From: Saprospiraceae bacterium
GTDB taxonomy: Bacteria > Bacteroidota > Bacteroidia > Chitinophagales > Saprospiraceae
Length of the DNA: 48,974 nucleotides
NCBI GenBank assembly: GCA_020631105.1
Contig: JAHDHW010000007.1
Location: 1-48,974 of the forward strand
Direction of reading: 5' to 3'
Shown here: in pieces, positions 34,432 through 41,965 of the stretch
Layout of the letters: each line of letters opens with the position of its first letter
Numbering within the stretch: the first letter of the stretch is position 1
Position numbers and translations under genes: made by a program
The notes under the pieces: model-generated
The model's database searches: none
What the model was told of the DNA's origin: nothing
Seen by the model: the letters and a program-made list of their open reading frames with translations, nothing else

Positions 34432-34546
34432 GAATATTAGCCATTTGTCGAATAAATGACCAGCTATGTATTAATCTTATGTTAATACGCCTGTTTTAAA
34501 TGAACTTTTGACGGTAAAAACGATCTAATAAGAAACGTTATTCGCC

Positions 34547-34729
34547 ATGAAAAAGATTTTTGAAACAAGGTTGGAAGCGATTGACTGGATCGCTGATAAT
34601 GTAGAAAATGAAGGTCAGTTTGAAGCGGTACGTGAAAAACTGTTATTCAATTACATTTACTCCGGAACTTACTTTATCGATACAGATGAAATGAAGGAAG
34701 ACGTCGTGATGCGAGATCAGGAAGATTAA
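34547..34729 (+). CDS. Small acidic protein of unknown function
   Basis: A 60-residue protein (MKKIFETRLEAIDWIADNVE...) with a predicted helix-strand-helix pattern and an acidic C-terminus (DEMKEDVVMRDQED). It has no signal or membrane segment. Its stop codon overlaps the stop of the convergent DUF763 gene by 4 nt (34726-34729). I do not recognise a family. The sequence composition is protein-like and the start ATG is well placed, so I take it as a real gene. Confidence 0.6.
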   Translation: MKKIFETRLEAIDWIADNVENEGQFEAVREKLLFNYIYSGTYFIDTDEMKEDVVMRDQED

Positions 34730-35955
34730 AAAAGTGATAACTGCTTTTTATTCTTTTGTTTTTTTCGCTTTCTACGTTCGTTATCCAGCATACTCTGACT
34801 GTCAAATACTGTGCGCCCACCTAAGGTGTTTGACATTTCCCATTCTTTGTCAATTAATTCCTCATATCGGTCATTCGGAACAAAGTTCTTTTCAATGCGC
34901 TTCGCATTTTCATGTAAACTTTTGATTGCTTTTTGTTTATCGCTATGCCCAATCTTTGCACGATTAACCGCATGTCGAAGGGTAGCGATTGTTTCATCAT
35001 AAACTTTGGTAGGAACAGGGAAGGGGTGTCCATCCTTGCCACCATGTGCGAAGGAGTACCTCGCAGGATCTTTAAATCTCGAAGGTGTACCATGAATAAC
35101 TTCACTTACTAAAGTCAATGATTGTAAGGTTCGCGGACCTAATCCTTCCAGTAAAAGTAGTGACTCAAAGTCACGAAGATCCTGATCATAGGCCATTGCA
35201 ATAATACTTCCCAAGCGTTTAAGATCCACGTCTTTAGCTTTTACATCATGATGCGCAGGCATTTTTATTTTCTGGATTTCCTGAATCATCATTGTAGGGT
35301 GCTGATTTGCAACCTGTATAATTCCATTTTGGGTTATGCCTGCATCTTGATCTGTCAAATTAAGAATCAGACCTTGATTGAGTCCGCAAATTGATGTGTG
35401 CGGATCGCTGATGTAAGAGCTAAAGGTTTCCGAATGCCAATGGTATCGTCGTGCATAACCATTTGTATCATTCATCCCTTGTTGAACGACGGTCCATTCT
35501 CCGTCAGCTGTAACGATAAAGGAGTGAAGATAAATCTGAAAGCCATCCTGAATTGCGGTGTTATCAATCTTAGCGGTTAAGCGACTACTTCGTGCAAGGG
35601 CCTTTCCATCAAGGCCTGTTTTCTCGCCAACTTCATATAATTCTCTTGGGGTTGCCCTGCTGTAGCGACCTCTACCACCACAGATATAAATACCCAGATC
35701 TTTGGCGATAGGATTCAAACCGCGTTTGAGTGCGCCAATCACTGAGGTCGTTATACCAGAAGAATGCCAATCCATCCCAAGAACAGCTCCAAAAGATTGA
35801 AACCATAGTGGATCACTAAGTCTCTGGATTACTTCGCTTCGACCGTATTCCAAAACAATAGATTCGACAATGGCTCGCCCAAGCGTTGTCATTCTTGAGG
35901 CGAGCCATTTAGGAACCCTTCCATAGTGTAGGGGTAAATCAGCGTGATTTGTCAT
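34726..35955 (-). CDS. DUF763 protein with helix-hairpin-helix and clamp-binding C-terminus
   Basis: A 409-residue protein of the DUF763 family (unknown function), recognised by its start LPLHYGRVPKWLASRM, GICGGRGR-type segment (IYICGGRGRYSRATPRELYEVGE; core near 90-100) and IYLHSFIVTADGEWTVVQQGMN. Residues 263-289 form a helix-hairpin-helix (LLLEGLGPRTLQSLTLVSE), a DNA-backbone-binding motif. The last five residues are QLSLF, matching the consensus peptide that docks on the DNA polymerase sliding clamp (DnaN), behind a basic tail (390-404). A role at replicated or damaged DNA is inferred from these two motifs. It is followed 12 nt upstream by the DUF1761 gene. Confidence 0.88.
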   Translation of the reverse strand: MTNHADLPLHYGRVPKWLASRMTTLGRAIVESIVLEYGRSEVIQRLSDPLWFQSFGAVLGMDWHSSGITTSVIGALKRGLNPIAKDLGIYICGGRGRYSRATPRELYEVGEKTGLDGKALARSSRLTAKIDNTAIQDGFQIYLHSFIVTADGEWTVVQQGMNDTNGYARRYHWHSETFSSYISDPHTSICGLNQGLILNLTDQDAGITQNGIIQVANQHPTMMIQEIQKIKMPAHHDVKAKDVDLKRLGSIIAMAYDQDLRDFESLLLLEGLGPRTLQSLTLVSEVIHGTPSRFKDPARYSFAHGGKDGHPFPVPTKVYDETIATLRHAVNRAKIGHSDKQKAIKSLHENAKRIEKNFVPNDRYEELIDKEWEMSNTLGGRTVFDSQSMLDNERRKRKKQKNKKQLSLF

Positions 35956-35967
35956 AAAGTATTAATC

Positions 35968-36471
35968 TTATAAAAAGGCGCAAATTACGCCACCCATCAG
36001 AGCTAGTGTAATTAACCAGTATCCACTATGCACCCAAATGTATTTCCAGCCTCTTCTTTCAAAAAGTGCATTAATAGCGATTATTGGAAAAGCGAAAAAG
36101 ATAGTTGCAAAAATACCATGTGCGAACCCATGCTTAAAGGAACGGTGCAAGGCACCATATTTATCCATAAAATCATTCGTTAAAATTTCTGCATCTGCGG
36201 CACTAATTCCAAATTCTTCGGCCCCCATAAAAAGAGAAGGTATCCCAGATTGATGAATCGAAAGACCTACCATAACAAAGGTGATGAACAGTCCAAATAA
36301 ATAACTAAGCCCAAAAATGACGAGCATATTACCAGATTGTATCTGCTCCTCCGTAACACCGGATGCTTTCATCCAGACGGTTCCAAAAACCTTTGGATTA
36401 TAGTATACCGCACCAACGGCTAAAGGAATTAAAGCTGCTAATAGTAAAATGTAAAAATTAAAGTCTTCCAT
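35968..36471 (-). CDS. DUF1761 membrane protein
   Basis: A 167-residue inner-membrane protein of the DUF1761 family: four hydrophobic helices, with the typical GAVYYNPKVFGTVWMKASGVTEEQI segment after the first (core YYNPKVFG). Function unknown. It ends 12 nt before the DUF763 gene on the same strand, so the two may be co-transcribed, but the pairing is not one I know from other genomes. Confidence 0.88.
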   Translation of the reverse strand: MEDFNFYILLLAALIPLAVGAVYYNPKVFGTVWMKASGVTEEQIQSGNMLVIFGLSYLFGLFITFVMVGLSIHQSGIPSLFMGAEEFGISAADAEILTNDFMDKYGALHRSFKHGFAHGIFATIFFAFPIIAINALFERRGWKYIWVHSGYWLITLALMGGVICAFL

Positions 36472-36505
36472 GTTTGTTTAGTTTGTTATTGAAAAATTGG
36501 TTTTA

Positions 36506-36916
36506 TTATTTCCAGGGAGTATAGGAGCCAAAGTTCCATAAATATCCTTCAGGATCCTTACAACTATAGGCTTTACCGCCATACTCTTGTACTTGTAACT
36601 CGTAAACAATTTCAGCGCCTGCTGCTTTTGCCTTTTCGTAATGTTGGTCGATCTCGCTATCAGAAAGAATGAGGTATGGAGACATAGTATTCATTCCTCC
36701 GTTCCCGGCAGGAGTAGTTACGAGCTTTCCATAATCATTGTCTTTTTCTGAATTAAGCATAATCATTGAATTACCAAAAGTGAGCTGTGCATGTGGCACA
36801 CTACCGTCCTCTTCTTGAGAGACAAGGTGACGAGAAAACCCAAAGGCATTACATAGGAATTCGATCGCTGCAGCAGCATCTTTATAACACATGGTAGGGA
36901 TGATTAATGCACTCAT
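36506..36916 (-). CDS. VOC superfamily protein (glyoxalase/bleomycin-resistance fold)
   Basis: A 136-residue protein with the paired beta-alpha-beta-beta-beta units of the vicinal-oxygen-chelate fold: IPTMCYKDAAAAIEFLCNAFGFS at the N-terminus, PHAQLTFGNSMIML in the first half, and KAYSCKDPEGYLWNFGSYTPW at the C-terminus. His in PHAQL is the likely metal ligand. The family includes glyoxalases, dioxygenases and drug-binding proteins; the substrate is not predictable. It is preceded by a very A-rich 85-nt leader. Confidence 0.9.
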   Translation of the reverse strand: MSALIIPTMCYKDAAAAIEFLCNAFGFSRHLVSQEEDGSVPHAQLTFGNSMIMLNSEKDNDYGKLVTTPAGNGGMNTMSPYLILSDSEIDQHYEKAKAAGAEIVYELQVQEYGGKAYSCKDPEGYLWNFGSYTPWK

Positions 36917-37001
36917 ATTTTCAGAAGTTTGGAGTTACTAACGTAAAAATCCAAACAAGATAAATAAAAAGTTTTAAAATAAAAAAAAATAAACAAAAAG
37001 T

Positions 37002-37445
37002 TTAAATGTGCTTTTTGAAACAAACACTACGACTGAGGTGGGTATAAGGTGGATAATTTGGGATTTTTTGGTAGCCTGTACTAGTGTACAATTGAATAGC
37101 TTTGAACAGGCTGTCACCTGTTTCTAAAATAGCATATTGATAGCCTAGTGTGCTTGCCCACTGCTCTAATTGAGTTAGCACCGTTTTGCTCAGGCCCTTG
37201 CCACGATGATCAGGATGAACAAACATGCGTTTGATCTCAACATGATCCTGAATTTCTTTGAAGGCCCCACAAGCTACTGGTATTTGATCAAGCGAAATTA
37301 CAATGGCTTTAATCGGGCTTTTAAACTTATTATGAGGAGCGTATGCTTCCATTTCTCCCGGAAACTCATCCTGGAGCTCATGATCTAATAATTTTTCAAG
37401 TTCAAGAAAACTTGAATCTACAGTATTAGTCTTGTGGACTTGCAA
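37002..37445 (-). CDS. GNAT family N-acetyltransferase
   Basis: A 147-residue single-domain GNAT protein with the acetyl-CoA loop FVHPDHRGKGLSKTVL and the closing motif LYTSTGYQKIPNYPPY. The target amine is unknown. The frame overlaps the end of the DsbA-like gene by 20 nt, so the two are read from one mRNA with coupled translation. Confidence 0.9.
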   Translation of the reverse strand: MQVHKTNTVDSSFLELEKLLDHELQDEFPGEMEAYAPHNKFKSPIKAIVISLDQIPVACGAFKEIQDHVEIKRMFVHPDHRGKGLSKTVLTQLEQWASTLGYQYAILETGDSLFKAIQLYTSTGYQKIPNYPPYTHLSRSVCFKKHI

Positions 37446-38118
37446 TGTTTTGAAGAGTTTGATTAATACGGCCTAACACTTGTTCAGCTTTCATATACCC
37501 ATTTGATATGAGATAATATTTCTCTCCGTGTTGGAGTACCAAAGTTGGGAAACCGGACACACCTAACTGCCCGGACAGATTAAAGTCCTCTTTAATCAAA
37601 GCTTTCATTTCATCAGATTCGAAAGCAGTTCTGAATGTATTAGGATCAACTCCAAATTCTCCCGCTAAATCAACATAGGTGTCTGTGAGATTAGTGTTTT
37701 TATTTTCCTTATAAAAAGCTTTTTGGATGGCTTTGAAGAAATCGAATGCTTGCTCCTCTTTTATTTTTCTCATGAGTGCTACGGCACGACAAGCGGGCTC
37801 CGTATCATAGACAAAGCTTTCATCCTGTAAAATATCATAGGAGAATGGTTGGCCGCTTCTGCTGTTAACTTCACTCCAGTGTCCTTTTAAGAATTCGCCG
37901 AGCTGCGTCATGGTCTCCGTGTTATACGGTCGAAGACCTCCCATCACCATGGTGAATTCCATATCGTCGCTAAGTTGCTCCTTTACTTTGGTGAGTTCCG
38001 GAGAGAACCCATAGCACCAGGAGCACATCGGATCAGCGAAATAAATTAATTTACTCTTGTCTTGAGCCATGAGTGAATGGAGTGTAAAAAGACAAATTAA
38101 AATAAGTAAGGACCTCAT
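37426..38118 (-). CDS. DsbA family exported thiol-disulfide protein
   Basis: A 230-residue thioredoxin-fold protein with an inserted helical domain, of the DsbA/FrnE kind. A signal peptide (1-19) precedes the redox motif CSWC (Cys32, Cys35) in FADPMCSWCYGFSPE; the cis-Pro is in GFPTLVL. It therefore oxidises or isomerises disulfides outside the cytoplasm. Its start codon shares one base with the stop of the upstream unknown gene (TAATG), and its end overlaps the GNAT gene by 20 nt, making a tight three-gene unit. Confidence 0.9.
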   Translation of the reverse strand: MRSLLILICLFTLHSLMAQDKSKLIYFADPMCSWCYGFSPELTKVKEQLSDDMEFTMVMGGLRPYNTETMTQLGEFLKGHWSEVNSRSGQPFSYDILQDESFVYDTEPACRAVALMRKIKEEQAFDFFKAIQKAFYKENKNTNLTDTYVDLAGEFGVDPNTFRTAFESDEMKALIKEDFNLSGQLGVSGFPTLVLQHGEKYYLISNGYMKAEQVLGRINQTLQNIASPQD

Positions 38119-38681
38119 TATTCTTCAGTGACATTCATGTTGCTAAAGTTAATGTCAAAACCAATTTTCTTACTTGGTTCATCATCATCATAATCTTCCC
38201 AGTTGGTGATGTCATTGATAAACTCTTCCATATGACGAACAAAGAAAGGTTCTTTCATTTCTTCTGGGCGATAGATGCCAATAGTCTTTGGTGGTCGCGG
38301 CTGACCATAATTTTCTATGAACGGGTAATTGATCAACACAATAATTTTTCCGTTGAATAACTGTTGGTAAATCAACGAACCATTATGTTTGATCAAGTGG
38401 CGTTTGATATTACTATTGATCTCTTGCCACATTCCACTTTTGACATCACCGAGGCTAAGAACAATAGCTTCGAGGTTTTCCATTCCTTCCTTTACTTCTA
38501 CAGTTGCATCTAATTCGCAACCTTCAATCATGGTGTTTAATAAGGTGAGAATTTTTTCACGTAAGCTTTCTTTCCAGATATCCCGGTATGCTCGTGTATT
38601 AGCAACTACTTCTTTATAAGTTGCTACTTTACGTTTTAGATTGTTCAGTTCGGTAGAGTCGTTACTTGTGAGATTAATCAT
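38118..38681 (-). CDS. Conserved hypothetical cytoplasmic protein
   Basis: A 187-residue protein without signal or membrane segments. The first third is helical and may form a coiled coil (STELNNLKRKVATYKEVVAN, ESLREKILTLLNTMIEG); the middle is strand-rich (GSLIYQQLFNGKIIVLINYPFIENYG); the end is acidic (NWEDYDDDEPSKK). I do not recognise a family. It is the first gene of the run with DsbA and GNAT and is divergent from the candidate nuclease. Confidence 0.7.
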   Translation of the reverse strand: MINLTSNDSTELNNLKRKVATYKEVVANTRAYRDIWKESLREKILTLLNTMIEGCELDATVEVKEGMENLEAIVLSLGDVKSGMWQEINSNIKRHLIKHNGSLIYQQLFNGKIIVLINYPFIENYGQPRPPKTIGIYRPEEMKEPFFVRHMEEFINDITNWEDYDDDEPSKKIGFDINFSNMNVTEE

Positions 38682-38829
38682 TTCTCTAATTCAGTTGGGT
38701 TAATTAATTAGGACAATATAGTGCGAGCTAAGTTAGGTTTTTTTAACAAAATACCAGACTTATATGTTTTCAATCCTGTAAGGAGAATATTTAAAAGTAC
38801 GGCTCCTTGACATTTTATATCTTAAAGTG

Positions 38830-39426
38830 ATGATAGGTGATTCCGTTTTTACTGAAAGTGGATTGTCATTTCGGTTTCCGGAAGACTGGATCGTCTTTAA
38901 ATATGATGAGCATAGGTTCTATCGCTATGTCAGTGGCTCTGGCCTTAAAGGTGTTGATTTCATCGGGGTAAAGGGGGAGTCGCTTTATTTGATCGAAGTA
39001 AAAAACTATGCGGACCGGGTATCTCTCGATACTTATGACCCGATGGAGTATTTATTAAATACAGTAAAAGAACAGGCCGAACGATACCTCAGAAAGTTAG
39101 AAGACTCTTTGAGTCTGCTAAATATCATCCAGCAATATTATCATCGAAAATGGTGGTATCGAAAGATCTACCTTCCGTTTTTGCGTAAGTCAAAGATTAC
39201 TTCAGACCTGGGATTCTGGACGAAGGCAGTCGAGTTAAAGGATCGCCCCGACTGCGTGACGTTTTTACTTTGGCTGGAACTCCCAGAGCGGGATAATGAT
39301 CAGCGAGCCGCAGGGATCCGCGAATACTTTAAAAACGAACTCAAAGAGCGCATTCCTGAGCGCATAAAATTTGAGATTATTTATTCTACAATAGAATTTG
39401 AAGGGATAAGGTCAACACTTGTATAA
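38830..39426 (+). CDS. Candidate PD-(D/E)XK nuclease-like protein
   Basis: A 198-residue cytoplasmic protein without a name that I know. Residues about 40-60 (LKGVDFIGVKGESLYLIEVKNY) show the pattern of PD-(D/E)XK nucleases: Asp43, then after a short strand turn Glu56-x-Lys58, with hydrophobic strands on each side. This is the usual metal site of restriction and repair nucleases. Helices follow, then a second strand VTFLLWLELPE. A GTG precedes the ATG at 38830. No methyltransferase or defence gene lies beside it. The nuclease call is from pattern only. Confidence 0.6.
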   Translation: MIGDSVFTESGLSFRFPEDWIVFKYDEHRFYRYVSGSGLKGVDFIGVKGESLYLIEVKNYADRVSLDTYDPMEYLLNTVKEQAERYLRKLEDSLSLLNIIQQYYHRKWWYRKIYLPFLRKSKITSDLGFWTKAVELKDRPDCVTFLLWLELPERDNDQRAAGIREYFKNELKERIPERIKFEIIYSTIEFEGIRSTLV

Positions 39427-39452
39427 TGAAATAATCCGTGTTAGAAAGCTGC

Positions 39453-40376
39453 TTAACCAAGCTGCATGTAGTGAATACTCTCCCCAATACTGTTAATCGG
39501 ATCAGGAGATTGATCTTGTTCCACAAAGCAGTATTTAATATCTACCTTTTGTGCCATCGCAATGACTTCCTTTAGGTTAATATTACCATTCCCCAATTCC
39601 TTAAACGCATCCTTCGGAACGGCCCCTTCATCATAAATCGTTGGCGTACCTGCCTGAAGATCCTTGAGGTGAAGTAGGCGAGTCCGATCACCGATTCGTT
39701 CTAGTAGTTGCACAGGATCGTATCCTCCTAAGGCAGCCCAAAAAACATCTAGTTCAAATTGCACTGCAGAAGGATCAAGCCGTTCGATCAATAATTCAAA
39801 AGGTACCTTCCCTTCAATAGGCTCGAATTCAAAGGAGTGATTATGATAACATAATTGAATGCCCGCAGCTTTCGCTTTGGCTCCTGCTTCATTAAGTTTG
39901 TCGCAATGTGATTTATATTGATCAAGTGTATCTCTTTCGCCTTTGTTCAAATACCCAAATACCAGATGATTAATTCCGGCTTTGCTAGCATCCTCTAAAA
40001 CCCGGTCAAAATTATACTGCTGATCTTTTTCATCTGGGACCAAGTGCCAATTACCAGTCAGGCTCGTCCAAAGCATAAAGCTACTGTTTACCTCCATTCC
40101 AAGATCATTCGCGATGGGCTTAAGCGTAGCGAGTTGTCGGGTATCCATCAGCTCAACTTGTTGATAACCAAAATCTGCAATAGCTTTAAGGGTGCCATTA
40201 GGATCTTGTTCTAATTGATCCCGAACGGTATAAACTTGTAAGCCAATAGTATCAAGATAAGGATGATCAGAACCGAGCATACAACGAATGTTTGAAAGTG
40301 ATAATAATGAAAGGCCTGCACCTGCTAGTGCACTTTGTCGCATAAATTGGCGTCGAGGTATACGATGCGATTTCAT
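39453..40376 (-). CDS. Tat-exported sugar phosphate isomerase/epimerase-like protein
   Basis: A TIM-barrel protein of the xylose-isomerase-like family (AP endonuclease 2 superfamily). The start at 40376 gives 307 residues with a twin-arginine signal (IPRRQFMRQSALAGAGLSLL), so it is exported folded, as many Bacteroidota members are. Metal-site elements: CYHNHSFEFEP, FELDVFWAALGG, LHLKDL and FVEQDQSPDP. In the family these bind a divalent metal used in sugar epimerisation or isomerisation; the actual sugar is unknown. It ends 27 nt from the convergent nuclease-like gene. Confidence 0.9.
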   Translation of the reverse strand: MKSHRIPRRQFMRQSALAGAGLSLLSLSNIRCMLGSDHPYLDTIGLQVYTVRDQLEQDPNGTLKAIADFGYQQVELMDTRQLATLKPIANDLGMEVNSSFMLWTSLTGNWHLVPDEKDQQYNFDRVLEDASKAGINHLVFGYLNKGERDTLDQYKSHCDKLNEAGAKAKAAGIQLCYHNHSFEFEPIEGKVPFELLIERLDPSAVQFELDVFWAALGGYDPVQLLERIGDRTRLLHLKDLQAGTPTIYDEGAVPKDAFKELGNGNINLKEVIAMAQKVDIKYCFVEQDQSPDPINSIGESIHYMQLG

Positions 40377-40430
40377 ATTGTAAGTATTTACAAGCAAGAT
40401 AATGAAAAAGGAAGAAATGAGATTACAGTT

Positions 40431-41069
40431 TTACTTTGGGTAATCCGGGATGTTTTTCCCTAATATAATATCGCGGTGTGCAACAAGGAGATCATTTTGA
40501 GGCGCTAATGTAACGATGCCTGAGCCACCCCGATTGGAGAAGGAATGTCGTTCTTCTTTGCTCAGTAAAGGATCATCGTCGAATACCACGTTGTCTATAT
40601 AGTATTCACTTTTGCCAGGCTCCAAAACGGTAAGGTGAATATGCTCAGGTGCGTTTTGATTTGGGTAGGCGCCAGGGCGAAACGTATAGAAAGTATATTG
40701 ACCATCCTCATTCGTTTTTGTCCAGCCACGAATATAACCATGTCGGTTTGCCCATCCTTTTGCACTAGGTTTGCTTTGATAGATCCCTTCTCGATTGGTT
40801 TGGTAAGCGTAAATGATAACATTCGCTGCGGGACTTGTTCCATCGATGTGGTATACCGTACCCGTTAATTTTATTTTAGGAGTATTGATGTCAAAGTCAG
40901 GAAGGGTATCTACGGAGGAGAGTAAATGATCTCCGTATTCATGTATTGCTTCGCATCCTTGACAAGGGCCTCCGACCTGTACAATGGTTTTTTCTTTTGA
41001 TTCTTGTGTCCAACAAGCGCTGACTACTAACACCAGTACGGAAGCTAAAAAGAAGCGAAGGGGGATCAT
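40431..41069 (-). CDS. Intradiol-dioxygenase-like lipoprotein
   Basis: A 212-residue lipoprotein (lipobox ending at Cys19) with a CxxC (36-39) and a beta-sandwich related to protocatechuate 3,4-dioxygenase. Putative iron ligands fit the family: Tyr97 (GIYQSK), Tyr135 (PGAYPN), His143 and His145 (PEHIH). The Arg that usually precedes the HIH in true protocatechuate dioxygenases is replaced here (APEHIH), so substrate or reaction may differ. It overlaps hemJ by 4 nt and is read from the same mRNA. Substrate unknown; no aromatic-degradation genes are nearby. Confidence 0.82.
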   Translation of the reverse strand: MIPLRFFLASVLVLVVSACWTQESKEKTIVQVGGPCQGCEAIHEYGDHLLSSVDTLPDFDINTPKIKLTGTVYHIDGTSPAANVIIYAYQTNREGIYQSKPSAKGWANRHGYIRGWTKTNEDGQYTFYTFRPGAYPNQNAPEHIHLTVLEPGKSEYYIDNVVFDDDPLLSKEERHSFSNRGGSGIVTLAPQNDLLVAHRDIILGKNIPDYPK

Positions 41070-41614
41070 GATTTTTGGGTTTTCTGTTCTCTGTTACGTT
41101 TGTACAGTTTGGTTGCTATGAAAAGCACCACTCCAAAAGCTATAACGCCAGCGAATGCATAGAGTGTATTCAGCCCATTTTTTAACACTGCCAATAGCAC
41201 AATAGAAACGAGAAACAAAGTTGGGACTTCATTCATCAAACGATATTGAAAAGAAGTATAGATTCTTTCGCCACGTTCCAGTTTTTTGATGAGGGATTTG
41301 GAATAAAGGTGGTAAGCCAGGAGTAGAAAAACTAAAGCGAGTTTAAAATGTATCCATCCCATCTGTAAGTAAGCTGGCTGAACATAAAGCATCCCGAAGC
41401 CCCCAATGAAAGTGATCATCATAGCCGGATTACAAATAATCTTGTAAACACGCCATTGCATAATATTATACTGCTTGGATAAGATCGACCGGTCAGGCTC
41501 TCCTTTGTCAAAGGCTTCTTCATGATAGACAAACATACGAACCAGATAAAAAAGTCCGGCAAACCAGGCTACAAAACCAACGATGTGTAGTGCTTTTAAA
41601 TAGGATACGGCCAT
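41066..41614 (-). CDS. hemJ: Protoporphyrinogen IX oxidase HemJ-like membrane protein
   Basis: A 182-residue inner-membrane protein of the HemJ (UPF0093) family, which oxidises protoporphyrinogen IX to protoporphyrin IX in bacteria that lack HemY or HemG. Landmarks: YLKALHIVGFVAWFAGLFYLVRMFVYH at the N-terminus with His10, NPAMMITFIGGFGML, and MGWIHFKLALVFLLLAYH with His89 and Lys91. Four to five TM helices are visible. Its 3' end overlaps the dioxygenase-like lipoprotein gene by 4 nt. Confidence 0.9.
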   Translation of the reverse strand: MAVSYLKALHIVGFVAWFAGLFYLVRMFVYHEEAFDKGEPDRSILSKQYNIMQWRVYKIICNPAMMITFIGGFGMLYVQPAYLQMGWIHFKLALVFLLLAYHLYSKSLIKKLERGERIYTSFQYRLMNEVPTLFLVSIVLLAVLKNGLNTLYAFAGVIAFGVVLFIATKLYKRNREQKTQKS

Positions 41615-41965
41615 GACTATTAAAAATTTGAGTTGAAACCAATAATTATAAATCAGTATCTGAGTGTCTTTTCTTAATACTACAAAGATACTTCTGCAAT
41701 GTACTATTCCCGTAGAAAATACTGAAGTGAGGGTGCAGATATTACATTAATATTACCCTGGATGAGCGACTTCCGACGAACGCACATAATCTTTCGACGA
41801 AGGGGTGCAACGCTGCTGTAACAAAGCAATCTTTATAAGCGTCACCTTTGTGTAGACAGTCAGGGAGATACATTTTGACCTGACCGACTAATCAATTTGA
41901 GTTGTGAGTTATCGCAACTCGAACTAATCAAAAGAAAACATTTTTCGACTTTAAAAAAATCTAGT
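41615..41965. other. Divergent intergenic region hemJ / TonB-dependent receptor
   Basis: 351 bp that should carry both promoters. I see no gene. The open frame just before the receptor start (from a TTG at 41897) has no signal-peptide character. CACCTTTG at 41843-41850 resembles a -7 box but lacks the TA and a -33 TTTG. Confidence 0.4.

Noticed and set aside
41843-41850. CACCTTTG as the receptor promoter
   Set aside because: It lacks the TA of the -7 box and no TTTG lies 20 nt upstream.
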